DNA of 64,000 bases from SZAS-79 sp963844255 (lineage in GTDB: Bacteria; Pseudomonadota; Gammaproteobacteria; Burkholderiales; SG8-39), in NCBI GenBank assembly GCA_963844255.1, contig CAWJNP010000025.1:11865-75864 (forward strand), in the 5' to 3' direction. The notes under the pieces are model-generated. The model searched no databases, was not told the DNA's origin, and saw only the letters and a program-made list of their open reading frames with translations. Below are positions 7,776 through 16,739 of the stretch, piece after piece (positions within the stretch are counted from its first letter, which is position 1; the number at the start of each line of letters is the position of its first letter). The position numbers and the translations under genes are program-made.

Positions 7776-8862
7776 ATGGCAGATCACAAGATTGCAGTCA
7801 TTGCCGGCGACGGTATCGGCAAGGAAGTCATGCCCGAGGGCGTGCGCGTGCTGGAGGCGGTCGGCGCGAAATACGGCATCGGCTTCAAGTTCGAGGAGTT
7901 TCCCTGGAACTGCGACTGGTACAAGGAGCACGGCAAGATGTGCCCCGACGAGACGCCGGACATCCTGCAAGAAATTCGAGGCCGTGTACTTCGGTGCCGT
8001 GGGCAACCCGGCGATCGTGCCCGACCATATCTCGGCCTGGGGCCTGCTGATCAATTTCCGCCGCTGGTTCGACCTGTACGTGAACCTGCGCCCGGTGCGG
8101 CTGTTCGAGGGCCTGCCGTGTCCCCTGGCCGGCCGCAAGCCCGGCGACATCGACTACTACGTGGTGCGCGAGAACACCGAGGGCGAATATTCCACCGTGG
8201 GCGGGCGCCTGTTCGAGGGCACCGAGCGCGAAATCGTGCAGCAGACCACGACCCTGTCGCGCAAGGGCGTGGACCGGATCATGAAGTACGCCTTCGATCT
8301 CGCACAGACGCGCACGAAGAAGCACGTCACCTCGTGCACCAAGTCGAACGGCATCACCATCACCATGCCCTACTGGGACGAGCGCTTTGCGCTGATGAAG
8401 AAGCAGTACCCGGGAATCCGCGCCGACCAGTACCACGTCGACGGACTGTCGATCCAGCTGGTCCTGCACCCGGACAAGTTCGACGTGATCGTGGGCTCCA
8501 ACCTGTTCGGCGACATCCTCTCCGACATCGGTCCGGCCACTGCGGGCACGATCGGCATCGCGCCCTCGGGCAACATCAACCCCGAGCGCCTCTACCCTTC
8601 CATTTTCGAACCGGTGCACGGATCGGCGCCCGACATCGCGGGCAGGAAGATCGCCAACCCGATCGGCCAGATCTGGGCGGGCTCGATGATGCTGGACCAC
8701 CTCGGCCACCACGACGCGGCCGCCGCCGTGATCCGCGCGATCGAAAAAGCCATCGTCGACGGCCCGCGCACCCCGGACATGGGCGGCAAGGCGAGCACAT
8801 CCGAAGTGGGTGCCGCGATTGCGGAAGCCGTGCGTGCCGATGCGGTGAAGAAGGCCGCTTGA
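7776..8862 (+). pseudogene. ttuC: tartrate/D-malate dehydrogenase, one frameshift (likely error)
   Basis: This is an NAD-dependent beta-decarboxylating dehydrogenase of the TtuC/DmlA type, about 361 aa once repaired. The ATG at 7776 begins MADHKIAVIAGDGIGKEVMP. The long downstream part has IDYYVVRENTEGEYSTVGGR, SNLFGDILSDIGPATAGTIG and EPVHGSAPDIAG. The reading frame shifts near 7967-7972, where CTGCAAGAAATTC appears; removing one A gives CTG CAG AAA TTC and joins DILQ to KFEAVYFGAVG exactly as in homologues. No other disruption is seen, so a sequencing insertion is likelier than real decay. The family oxidises tartrate, D-malate or isopropylmalate-like 2-hydroxyacids; the substrate is not fixed. 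A hairpin at 8956 probably ends the transcript. Confidence 0.85.
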
Positions 8863-8955
8863 AGAACAACGCGATCCCATCTTTCTCCGGCCACAGGATC
8901 GCGACGCTTGTCGCGTCGACCTAGGCAACGCGCGCAGGGTTTGAGCTTCAAAATC

Positions 8956-8983
8956 CCGGGGCGGACGCCGATGTCCGCCCCGG
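8956..8983 (+). terminator. intrinsic-terminator-like hairpin
   Basis: An 11-bp perfect stem, CCGGGGCGGAC and GTCCGCCCCGG with a 6-nt loop, sits after the dehydrogenase gene and 13 bp before the next start. The following ATTGAC is a weak U-tract, so termination may be partial. Confidence 0.55.
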
Positions 8984-8995
8984 ATTGACGACCCC

Positions 8996-9799
8996 ATGTC
9001 CAGACATCACCCACATCTGCGGGAAGCCGGCGCCGGTTCCGGCGTCGTCTGCCTGCATTCGAACGCCAGCAGTTCAGCCCAATGGCGAGATCTGATGGAT
9101 CGGCTTGCGCCGACGTACCGCGTCCTCGCTCCGGACCTGTACGGCGCAGGGAAAAGTCCGGAGTGGCATTCGGACGGCGTCATCGGCCTGCGCGATGAAG
9201 TCGCATTCATGGAACCGGTCCTCGCCAGTGCCGGATCGCCGATGGCGCTGGTCGGACATTCCTACGGTGCCGCGGTCGCATTGATTGCCGCACTCGAGAA
9301 TCCCGGGCGCGTGCGCGCATTGGCCCTCTATGAACCCACCCTGTTCGCACTGCTCGAAGCCGAGTCCCCACCGCCCAACCAGGCTGATGGAATCCGGGTG
9401 ACCGCGCTGGCCGCGAACGCCGCACTGGATGCCGGTGACCTGCACGGTGCCGCCGAACACTTCATCGACTATTGGACCGGCAGCGGAAGCTGGGAGAAAA
9501 CCCCGCCGCAGCGCAAGACCGTGCTTGCGGCATCCATTTCCAAGGTACGGCGCTGGACGCATGCGCTGTTTACCGAACCCACGCCGCTGGCCGCGTTTCG
9601 TGCGCTCGACATCCCGGTGCTGTGCATGGTGGGCGGGCGTTCGACGCCTTCGGCTCACGGGGTCACGCGGCTTCTCGCGGACACGCTGCCACAGGTCGAG
9701 GTGGTGGAGTTCGACGAACTCGGGCACATGGGCCCGGTCACGCACCCGAAGACTGTAAATGCGGTGATCGAACGGTTTCTCGAGCGCACGCGGAAATGA
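8996..9799 (+). CDS. alpha/beta hydrolase
   Basis: This is a 267-aa alpha/beta hydrolase. CLHSNASSSAQW is the oxyanion region, and VLAPDLYGAGKS is the typical second strand-loop. GHSYGAA is the nucleophile elbow (Ser near residue 85). A later IPVLCMVGGRSTP and ELGHMGPVTHP supply the acid and His regions. The family includes C-C hydrolases and esterases; the substrate is not evident. It follows the dehydrogenase gene after 133 bp that contain a hairpin terminator, so it is probably transcribed alone. The ATG has no strong Shine-Dalgarno. Confidence 0.85.
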   Translation: MSRHHPHLREAGAGSGVVCLHSNASSSAQWRDLMDRLAPTYRVLAPDLYGAGKSPEWHSDGVIGLRDEVAFMEPVLASAGSPMALVGHSYGAAVALIAALENPGRVRALALYEPTLFALLEAESPPPNQADGIRVTALAANAALDAGDLHGAAEHFIDYWTGSGSWEKTPPQRKTVLAASISKVRRWTHALFTEPTPLAAFRALDIPVLCMVGGRSTPSAHGVTRLLADTLPQVEVVEFDELGHMGPVTHPKTVNAVIERFLERTRK

Positions 9800-9870
9800 C
9801 AACTTTGCCACTGGCGGTGCCGCTGCGCTGCTGCTAAGGTTCCTTTGTTTTCGATCAACTTCGGAGAACG

Positions 9871-10161
9871 ATGATGAAATCATTGCAATGGGCGATTGCG
9901 CTGGGAAGCATGGTTCTGCTCTCGACCGCCTCTGCATGGTCTGCAGAGTCCCGGGTGCCGCCACAATCGTCGGGCATCGTGCAGAAATCTGCGCAGACGG
10001 TCCCTGCCGAGCCCGGACTTTTCGCGCAAAACAACAGCAGAAAAGCCTGCGTCGATCCGATCAAGGCCTGCTGGAAAGTCTGCGGGTCGCAGCACAAGCC
10101 CGGCTCGGACGAATGGAAGGCGTGCAAGGTCAAGTGCGGCAATCCGGGCGGCTGCGACTAG
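9871..10161 (+). CDS. small exported cysteine-containing protein
   Basis: This 96-aa protein of unknown function begins with a clear signal peptide (WAIALGSMVLLSTASAWSAE, cleavage near residue 25). After a flexible middle, the last 40 residues carry five cysteines: ACVDPIKACWKVCG, ACKVKCG and the terminal GGCD. The spacing hints at disulfides or a metal site in the periplasm. A GGAG Shine-Dalgarno lies 5-8 bp before the double ATG at 9871/9874. It stands alone between a hydrolase and a convergent nuclease-like gene. No family was recognised. The 230 bp after it (10162-10391) contain no evident gene. Confidence 0.7.
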   Translation: MMKSLQWAIALGSMVLLSTASAWSAESRVPPQSSGIVQKSAQTVPAEPGLFAQNNSRKACVDPIKACWKVCGSQHKPGSDEWKACKVKCGNPGGCD

Positions 10162-10391
10162 GCTCCAACCCCGGCCCGCACGATCGCAGCCTCCACGGTT
10201 GCGCTTGCGCGGGCCTGTAGTGCAGTCCGCGATTTCCGCAATCACCACCTGATTCCTCCGGTTGTCGCAGCGCACGCGTACCCTGTAATCAAGCGTGCGG
10301 TTGAGGAACGACGCGCCGCAAACCAGAAAATCAGCCGCATAAGACGCGCTGCGACACGAGCGGCATCACACCCCACCGGGGCCGGCGCCTT

Positions 10392-11237
10392 TCAGTCCTC
10401 GAATTCGGCAAACACCGCCTGATGATCCGAATCGCGGCTCACTGAGTCCACTGTCATGGAACGCAGACGCGGCTCCAGCGTGTCTGTCACGACGATGAAA
10501 TCGCAGCAGAACGGTGTGCGACCCGGGTCCTCATCGTGCACACGCACGGTTGGTGCATGTGGCGAATTGCCGTGCGCCACCCGCCATGCATCCTGCCAGT
10601 CCGGCGCGGCACCGCCGAAAGGCGCAATCAGGCGGCCATACTGTCCAGACCCGGCTGCCAGGTTCAGGTCACCGGTGAGGATCTGATCTCGCGGGCGCGG
10701 CTTGGGCGTAAAAAGCACCGAACCGCCAGTGCCCGGCGCAACCATCGCGTGTCCGCTGGCCTCACGATGCAGGGCGCGCAGGTACTCGATCTGCGCTTCT
10801 CGCTGCTGCGGCGCGTAGAACTCAAGGTGCGTCGTGAGCAGGCGCAGCATGCCCCAGGGCGCTTCGACCTCGAGCTCGATGGCAGCCCGCGGAATGCTGA
10901 CGACGCCCGCCTCGGGCGGCCACGGCAGGGCGTAGCGAATCACGCGATGCACCGGCCGGCGCGACAGGATCAGATTGCCGAATTGGCGGGCAACCCCGCT
11001 CTCATGCGACTCGAATGATGCACCGTAGAACGCGCGGTGCTCAGGAAACGCCGCACCGAGCATTGCCACCTGATCCTCGCCACGACTGCCGGCGAGGACG
11101 TCGCATTCGACGGCGATTTCCTGCAGGCAGATCAGGTCCGCGTCGCCCAGTTCCCTGATCCTGCTCGCAATTCGCAACGGGTCGACCACGCCATCCATGC
11201 CGCGGCACCATTGGACGTTCCAGCTGAGCACCTGCAT
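10392..11237 (-). CDS. endonuclease/exonuclease/phosphatase family protein
   Basis: This 281-aa EEP-fold protein is probably a Mg-dependent phosphodiesterase. It begins with the catalytic MQVLSWNVQWC and DLICLQEIAVEC. DQILTGDLNLAAGSGQ supplies the metal/active-site Asn, and SRDSDHQAVFAEF at the C-terminus supplies the catalytic Asp-His pair. The substrate may be DNA, phospholipid or a phosphoester and cannot be told from the sequence. There is no signal peptide. The 235 bp upstream (11238-11472) contain no gene and hold its promoter; the neighbouring SDR gene is on the same strand but far enough away to be separate. Confidence 0.85.
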   Translation of the reverse strand: MQVLSWNVQWCRGMDGVVDPLRIASRIRELGDADLICLQEIAVECDVLAGSRGEDQVAMLGAAFPEHRAFYGASFESHESGVARQFGNLILSRRPVHRVIRYALPWPPEAGVVSIPRAAIELEVEAPWGMLRLLTTHLEFYAPQQREAQIEYLRALHREASGHAMVAPGTGGSVLFTPKPRPRDQILTGDLNLAAGSGQYGRLIAPFGGAAPDWQDAWRVAHGNSPHAPTVRVHDEDPGRTPFCCDFIVVTDTLEPRLRSMTVDSVSRDSDHQAVFAEFED

Positions 11238-11472
11238 CGCGTTCTCCGTTTTTATTGTTCGTTCCGGGAGCCTCCACTGTACCGGTGAACGGGAAAATCT
11301 CGTGTATAAAAGCAGCCTTCCCCACCGCGGTTGCCCGCCCTCGGATGGCGTAGCGCTCTACGGAATCTGCGCTCTCATACTGGCACTGGCGCCGTCACGT
11401 GCCATGGAAGGGGCGTCAGTCCCGGGCGTGGCCGATGCTGCAACTTCCTGACGTCCGTTGCCAGTGCTTCGC

Positions 11473-12234
11473 TCAGGCCGGTCTGGCCATCGCCAGTCGA
11501 TCGAGGATGTCGGGTGGGATGAAGTTCACCAGTTCGGTCTTGTCGGCCTCCACCAGCTCAACGTAGCGCTTCACCACGTCGGTCGGATCGAGCTGACCGA
11601 TGGTGATGCGCTTCACGAGCGAGTCCATGACCTTGACGTCTTCCGGGTCTGCGGTCTCGCGATCGAACCACGCACCCGGGTTGTTCGCCATCCGGTCATT
11701 GAATCCTGTGGCATACGGGCCGGGGTTTATCAGCGCGACGTCGACCCCGAAAACCGCCAGTTCGCTGCGCAGTGCAGTGCCGAAAGCCTGCAGCGCGTGC
11801 TTGCTCATTGCGTAAGGCCCCGAGCCGATCCCGGCGCGCACGCCCGCAATCGACGACACGATCAGAATCCGCCCGGAGCGCCGCTTCCGCATGGCCTGCG
11901 CGACGCGCTGCGTGATGGCGAAGGTGCCAAAGACATTGACCTCGAACACCGCGCGCAGCCGCTCCATCGGAAGCACGCTGAGCGGTCCTGTCTGGCCCAT
12001 CCCCGCGTTGGCGATGAAGCAGTCGATGCGCCACTGGTCGACCTTGGCGATATCGTCAGCTCTGGTGATGTCGATCTTCGTGACAGTGAGTTCCGGGTGG
12101 GCGGCCGAAAGCCCGGCGACCTGCGCGTCCTTCTCCACGGCGGCAATCACCTTGCGACCGCGCGCGGCCAGCTGTATTGCAGTGTCGAGCCCGAAGCCGC
12201 TGCCAGCGCCGGTGATCAGTACGGTCCTGGTCAT
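11473..12234 (-). CDS. short-chain dehydrogenase/reductase
   Basis: This 253-aa classical SDR has the nucleotide-binding TGAGSGFG (9-16), NAG (76-78), catalytic Ser near 128 and Tyr141-x3-Lys145 (YAMSK). The ATG at 12234 (MTRTVLITGAG) was chosen as the first codon of the Rossmann strand. It lies 13 bp after panE's stop and is probably co-transcribed with it. Pairing with a ketopantoate-reductase-like enzyme suggests a small oxidoreductase operon, but the substrate is unknown. Confidence 0.9.
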   Translation of the reverse strand: MTRTVLITGAGSGFGLDTAIQLAARGRKVIAAVEKDAQVAGLSAAHPELTVTKIDITRADDIAKVDQWRIDCFIANAGMGQTGPLSVLPMERLRAVFEVNVFGTFAITQRVAQAMRKRRSGRILIVSSIAGVRAGIGSGPYAMSKHALQAFGTALRSELAVFGVDVALINPGPYATGFNDRMANNPGAWFDRETADPEDVKVMDSLVKRITIGQLDPTDVVKRYVELVEADKTELVNFIPPDILDRLAMARPA

Positions 12235-12247
12235 GTCGTGTCTCCTT

Positions 12248-13177
12248 TTACAGCGCGTTTCGCGCGCGCTTCTCCATGGGGAGCAGCGCGTGATAAGTGA
12301 ACGTATGGACCGGGGTGGCGACACCGGTCTGTTTCCCGAAACGCACCACTGCCCCGTTCCATGCGTCGAGCTCGGAGGGCTTGCCGGCCATGATGTCGCG
12401 CAGCATCGAGGCCGTTGCGGCCGCCGGCAATCCTTCATAAAACGACCAGAGCTCAGCCTTGAATCCGTCAGCGATTGCGTAGCCGAGCTTGCGTCCGACG
12501 GCGATGCCTTCGTCCATCGCCTGGTCCACCAGCGCGTGGGTCTCGGGCAGTGTACGGATCACCCCCATCGGACTGCGCGCAAGCGCGCCCAGCCCGGCCC
12601 AGGAACTGACCGTGAGAAGCTTTTTCCACAGCGCAGTGCGGATGTCGGTGCTCGCCTTGGTGTCCACGCCGGCCTTGGCGAATGCTTCACGCAGCGCCTC
12701 GACCCGCTGCGACGTGCTGCCGTCGAGTTCACCGATCTCGATGTAGGCACCGGGATTCGCATGGCGGATCACGCCTGGCGCCTCGATCTGGCTGAACACC
12801 TTGGACAGGCCGCCGATCACACGCGCGGCGCCAAGCTCCCTGGCCAGTTCGTCAGGTGCATCGACCCCGTTCAGGAACGGCACCACGAACGTGTCGGGCC
12901 CGAGCAGAGGGCGCATTGCGCGCGCGACTTCCGGCACCTGCCAGGTCTTGACCGCGACGATCACCACGTCGACCGGACCGATGTCGGCGGGGTCGCTGCT
13001 CGCTTTGGGTGACGGGAGATGGAAGTCCCCCAGCGGGCTGAGTACCTTCAGGCCGCTTTTGCGGATCGCCTCGAGATGTGCGCCGCGCGCGATGAAAGCC
13101 ACGTCGTGCCCCGCCTGTGCGAGACGCGCGCCATAGTAGCCGCCCAGCCCGCCTGATCCATAGATTGCAAATCGCAT
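12248..13177 (-). CDS. panE: 2-dehydropantoate 2-reductase family protein
   Basis: This 309-aa protein of the ketopantoate reductase fold begins MRFAIYGSGGLGGYYGARLA, with the GxGxxG NADP(H) site. The C-terminal helical domain contains the conserved LWKKLL lysine region. The following VSSWAGLGAL replaces the usual N-x-N-P-L-T type sequence, so it may belong to one of the many PanE paralogues that do not make pantoate. It is the first gene of a two-gene unit with the SDR and is divergent from an alpha/beta hydrolase (142 bp apart). Name and activity should be read as family-level. Confidence 0.82.
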   Translation of the reverse strand: MRFAIYGSGGLGGYYGARLAQAGHDVAFIARGAHLEAIRKSGLKVLSPLGDFHLPSPKASSDPADIGPVDVVIVAVKTWQVPEVARAMRPLLGPDTFVVPFLNGVDAPDELARELGAARVIGGLSKVFSQIEAPGVIRHANPGAYIEIGELDGSTSQRVEALREAFAKAGVDTKASTDIRTALWKKLLTVSSWAGLGALARSPMGVIRTLPETHALVDQAMDEGIAVGRKLGYAIADGFKAELWSFYEGLPAAATASMLRDIMAGKPSELDAWNGAVVRFGKQTGVATPVHTFTYHALLPMEKRARNAL

Positions 13178-13319
13178 CTTTTTCCCATTCGATTGTTCTG
13201 GCCGCTACACCGGCACAACCGTAGTGTGCCACGCGCGGCACTGCGCCCGCCGCTGCTTTCTTGACAGCCCACACCACCCTGTCTACCGTGACCATCCCAC
13301 AGCGTAGAGAATCCTCCCC

Positions 13320-14090
13320 ATGCCCTACTACGAGAAAGGCCCCGTCCGCATCTACTATGAGGACACCGGCAAAGGCTTTCCCCTCCTTCTGATTCCGGGC
13401 GGCGGGCTCAATTCGTCGTTTGCATCCTGGCAGAACTTCTCGCCCTTCAACGCGATCGACGCCTACAAAAACGACTTCCGCTGCATCTGCGCGGATCTGC
13501 GCAACGCGAATCCCGGAAAATCCACGGGCCCTGTGGAGGTCGACCGCCCCTGGGACAGCTATGCCGACGACCAGCTCGGGCTGATGGATCACCTCGGCAT
13601 CAAGGCGTTCTTCGTCATGGGCTTCTGCATCGGCGGGCCGATGATCCACAACCTGATCAAGCGCGCACCGGACAGGATTGTCGCGGCCGCGATGATGCAG
13701 CCCAGCGGCTTTCGTCCCGAGACGCCGGACCTCTTCTACCAGAACAACATCAAGGGCTGGGGGCCGCAGCTTTGCGAGAAGCGCCCGGAACTCACGCTGA
13801 AGATGATCGGCGACTTCCTCGACAACATGTACACGAAGCGTGCCGATTTCGTGTTCACAGTAACGCGCGATTTCGTTCGCACGATCAAGACACCGCTGCT
13901 GATCGCACCGGACGACGTGACCGCGCACCCGCGCAGGGTCGCGATGGAGGTTGCGAGCCTGGCGGAGAACGTGGAGACGACCCGCTTTCCCTGGAAGGAC
14001 ACGCAGGAACACATCGATGAAGTGATCGAGCAGGCGCGGCAGTTCTTCAGGACACATGTTCCAGCCGGCGCTACGGCACGCGCGGCCTGA
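13320..14090 (+). CDS. alpha/beta hydrolase with Cys nucleophile elbow
   Basis: This 256-aa alpha/beta hydrolase has its oxyanion region at LLIPGGGLNSS. The nucleophile elbow reads GFCIGG, with Cys in place of the usual Ser (near residue 102), as in dienelactone hydrolases. The C-terminus has the acid and His regions in LLIAPDDVTAHP and TQEHIDEV. The enzyme may act on lactones, thioesters or cyclic compounds; the substrate is unknown. A sulfurtransferase gene follows after 4 bp, so the two form a unit. The ATG at 13320 follows GAGAATCCTCCCC, a weak Shine-Dalgarno. Confidence 0.86.
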   Translation: MPYYEKGPVRIYYEDTGKGFPLLLIPGGGLNSSFASWQNFSPFNAIDAYKNDFRCICADLRNANPGKSTGPVEVDRPWDSYADDQLGLMDHLGIKAFFVMGFCIGGPMIHNLIKRAPDRIVAAAMMQPSGFRPETPDLFYQNNIKGWGPQLCEKRPELTLKMIGDFLDNMYTKRADFVFTVTRDFVRTIKTPLLIAPDDVTAHPRRVAMEVASLAENVETTRFPWKDTQEHIDEVIEQARQFFRTHVPAGATARAA

Positions 14091-14094
14091 GCCC

Positions 14095-14949
14095 ATGGCA
14101 GTGTCCGATTTTCCCGACTCGCGCTTCCTGATCAGCGCAGACGATCTTGCCGCGCGGCTGAACGAGGTCACCCTGATCGACCTGCGGCCTGCCGAGGATT
14201 TTGCGCTCGGCCGGATCGGCGGTGCGCGCCATCTCGATATCTACGGCGTGAGCCTGAACGACTCGTCGGACGCGCCGCTCAACGCCTTCCTTGCGATATT
14301 CACCAACCTGTTCGGCGCACGCGGCGTCTCAGTCGAGCGTCCGGTGGTGATCTACGACCACGAATCAGGCGAGCGCGCGGCACGCGCGGTGTGGCTGCTC
14401 GCGGTGCTGGGCCACCCGGACGTGCGGATCCTGGATGGCGGCAGCAGCGCGTGGACCGCATCGGGCAGAAAACTGACGCCGCTTTCCGCCGCCCCCGCCC
14501 CGGTCGATCCGGCCAAGGCGCCCCCTTCCTCCCCGCCATTCAGGGGCACCCGAAATCCGGGCCTGCTCGCGACGAGGTTCGACGTGCATGCCGCGATCGA
14601 CGACCCCGGCACGGTGATCGTTGACGTGCGGCGCGAATCTGAATTCCGCGGCACCGAGAAGCGCGCGAAACGTGCCGGCGCGATTCCGAACGCGGTGCAC
14701 CTCTTCTGGCGCGAGCATATCGGCGCGGACGGGCGGTTCAAACCGGCCGCAGAGATTCGCGCGCTGTATGAAGCGAAGGGGGTCACGCCCGACAAGCGTG
14801 TGATCGCCTTCTGCCAGGGCGGCTATCGCTCGGCCAGCACCTTTCTCGCGCTGCGCTCGCTCGGTTATCCCGACGTGCGCAACTATGTCGGCTCGTGGGG
14901 AGAATGGGGCAACCGGGACGATTCGAAGATCGTCACGCCCGCGCCCTGA
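14095..14949 (+). CDS. thiosulfate/3-mercaptopyruvate sulfurtransferase
   Basis: This 284-aa protein has two rhodanese domains. The N-terminal domain (about 1-135) is structural: the active-site position reads DHESGERA without Cys. The C-terminal domain has the active-site loop CQGGYRSAS (Cys near 240). The order (inactive then active) is that of rhodanese/SseA enzymes, which move sulfane sulfur from thiosulfate or mercaptopyruvate to cyanide or thiols. The loop CQGGYR, instead of CGSGVTA (SseA) or CRKGVTA (rhodanese), leaves the donor open. The ATG at 14095 is 4 bp after the hydrolase stop; an in-frame ATG at 14056 overlaps that gene. There is no signal peptide, so it is cytoplasmic. Confidence 0.87.
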   Translation: MAVSDFPDSRFLISADDLAARLNEVTLIDLRPAEDFALGRIGGARHLDIYGVSLNDSSDAPLNAFLAIFTNLFGARGVSVERPVVIYDHESGERAARAVWLLAVLGHPDVRILDGGSSAWTASGRKLTPLSAAPAPVDPAKAPPSSPPFRGTRNPGLLATRFDVHAAIDDPGTVIVDVRRESEFRGTEKRAKRAGAIPNAVHLFWREHIGADGRFKPAAEIRALYEAKGVTPDKRVIAFCQGGYRSASTFLALRSLGYPDVRNYVGSWGEWGNRDDSKIVTPAP

Positions 14950-14976
14950 GAACACGCTCGCCGAGGTGACCTGCAG

Positions 14977-15591
14977 ATGACCCGCAGCACGCGTGGCTAC
15001 GCCGAGGAAGCTGCCGAACTCCTCCATCGCTACGAAACCATCACATTCGCCGACCGGCACGGGCCCGTCATGCACCTGCTCCCGGCCGCGCCCTGTACCG
15101 TGCTCGAACTCGGCGCGGGCACGGGATCTGACGCGGCCTACCTCGCCGCGCTGGGTCACCGGGTTCTGGCCGTCGAACCGGTCGCGGCATTGCGCATCCC
15201 CGCGATGGTGCTCCACCCCTCGCCAAACATCGAATGGCTGGACGACAGCCTGCCACTGCTCGACGCGACGCTGGGCCGCGGACAGCGATTTTCGCTGGTC
15301 ATGCTCACTGCGGTCTGGATGCATCTCGAGAAAAACGAACGCGAAGCCGCGATGCCCCGGCTGGCCGCGCTGGTCACCGACAACGGGCGGCTGATGCTTT
15401 CGCTGCGCCACGGCCCGGTGCCGTCCGGCCGGCAGATGTTCGAGGTCTCGGCCGACGAAACCATGCGGCTGGCCGCGCAGAACGGACTGCGGACGCTTTT
15501 CTGCGCCGAAGCCGAATCCGCGCAGGAGGAGAACCGACGCGCCGGCATTACCTGGTCGCACCTCGTGTTCGAGCGAACCGCATTCGAGTGA
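14977..15591 (+). CDS. class I SAM-dependent methyltransferase
   Basis: This 204-aa methyltransferase has motif I VLELGAGTGSDAAYLAALG (about residues 43-61) and the acidic strand end RVLAVEP. The remainder fits a Rossmann methyltransferase. No substrate motif was recognised. It stands 27 bp after the sulfurtransferase and 42 bp before hisC on the same strand, so it may be in a longer transcript, but no functional link is evident. Confidence 0.85.
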   Translation: MTRSTRGYAEEAAELLHRYETITFADRHGPVMHLLPAAPCTVLELGAGTGSDAAYLAALGHRVLAVEPVAALRIPAMVLHPSPNIEWLDDSLPLLDATLGRGQRFSLVMLTAVWMHLEKNEREAAMPRLAALVTDNGRLMLSLRHGPVPSGRQMFEVSADETMRLAAQNGLRTLFCAEAESAQEENRRAGITWSHLVFERTAFE

Positions 15592-15633
15592 ACCTCCGGC
15601 CGCTGGCGCCCGGGCACACCGTACAATCCGGCC

Positions 15634-16701
15634 ATGAGCGCATTCTGGAGTGAAGGCATAGACAGCCTCGAGCCCTACCGCCCCGGCGAACAGCCGGCCG
15701 ACGGCCGGTTCATCAAACTCAATACCAACGAGAATCCCTACCCGCCCTCGCCTGCAGTGATCGCGGCCCTGCAGGCAGCGGTCAATGCGGATCTGCGCCT
15801 CTACCCCGATCCGGGAGGCACCGCACTCAAGCAACGGATCGCGGCAATCCACGGCCTTGCGCCGCGAAACGTGTTTCTCGGCAACGGTTCGGACGAAGTT
15901 CTCGCGCATGCGTTCCGCGCGCTGCTCAGGCACACCGAGCCGATCCTCACGCCCGATATCAGCTACAGCTTCTACCCGGTGTACTGCGCGCTCTTCGGCA
16001 TCGCACAGACATCCATACCGCTGGACGAGGATTTCCAGGTACGGATCTCCGACTATGCGCAGCCCAACGGCGGCATCGTGCTGCCCAACCCGAACGCGCC
16101 GACCGGTCGCGCCCTGGATATCGGAAAAATCAGAGCGCTGCTGCTCCAGAATGCGAATTCGGTCGTGCTGATCGATGAAGCCTATGTCGACTTCGGTGCG
16201 GAGAGCTGCGTTCCGCTGGTCGCCGAGTTCCCGAACCTGCTGGTCGTTCAGACGCTCTCGAAATCGCGTGCGCTCGCGGGGCTGCGGGTCGGTTTTGCGC
16301 TGGGCCATGCCGACCTGATCGAGGGGCTCGAACGGGTCAAGGGCAGTTTCAATTCCTATCCCCTCGACCGGCTGGCACTTGCAGGAGCCGAGGCCGCGTT
16401 CGACGATACGGGGTATTTCGAAGCGATGCGCCGCAAGATTCTGCTGAGCCGCGCCTGGCTGACCGAAGCGCTCAAGACCATGGATTTCGATGTCCTGCCC
16501 TCCAGCGCGAACTTTGTCCTTGCGCGACACGCCAGACTGGCCGGCGGCGAACTGCAGCGCCGGCTGCGGGAGCGGCACATCCTGGTACGGCATTTTGCCC
16601 AGCCGCGAATCTCGGATTTCGTGCGTATTTCGATCGGCACCCAGGAAGAGTGCGTGCTGCTCGCCGCCGCACTTGGCGACATCCTTGGCGTACCGGCATG
16701 A
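15634..16701 (+). CDS. hisC: histidinol-phosphate aminotransferase
   Basis: This 355-aa fold-type I PLP enzyme converts imidazole-acetol phosphate to histidinol phosphate. Signatures are IKLNTNENPYPPSP near the N-terminus, NPNAPTG, the Asp of LIDEAYVDFG, and TLSKSRALAGLRVG with Lys210 binding PLP. It is not in a his operon; the neighbours are a methyltransferase and a thioesterase. HisC paralogues act also on aromatic amino acids, so this copy may be a second, dispersed HisC. Confidence 0.92.
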   Translation: MSAFWSEGIDSLEPYRPGEQPADGRFIKLNTNENPYPPSPAVIAALQAAVNADLRLYPDPGGTALKQRIAAIHGLAPRNVFLGNGSDEVLAHAFRALLRHTEPILTPDISYSFYPVYCALFGIAQTSIPLDEDFQVRISDYAQPNGGIVLPNPNAPTGRALDIGKIRALLLQNANSVVLIDEAYVDFGAESCVPLVAEFPNLLVVQTLSKSRALAGLRVGFALGHADLIEGLERVKGSFNSYPLDRLALAGAEAAFDDTGYFEAMRRKILLSRAWLTEALKTMDFDVLPSSANFVLARHARLAGGELQRRLRERHILVRHFAQPRISDFVRISIGTQEECVLLAAALGDILGVPA

Positions 16702-16739
16702 TTCCCGACCCCGCGTCCGCATCCTGAACAGTGGAGACC

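Noticed and set aside
7967..7972. Programmed frameshift in the tartrate/malate dehydrogenase gene
   Set aside because: There is no slippery heptamer; the extra A in CTGCAAG matches the insertion pattern seen elsewhere in the window.
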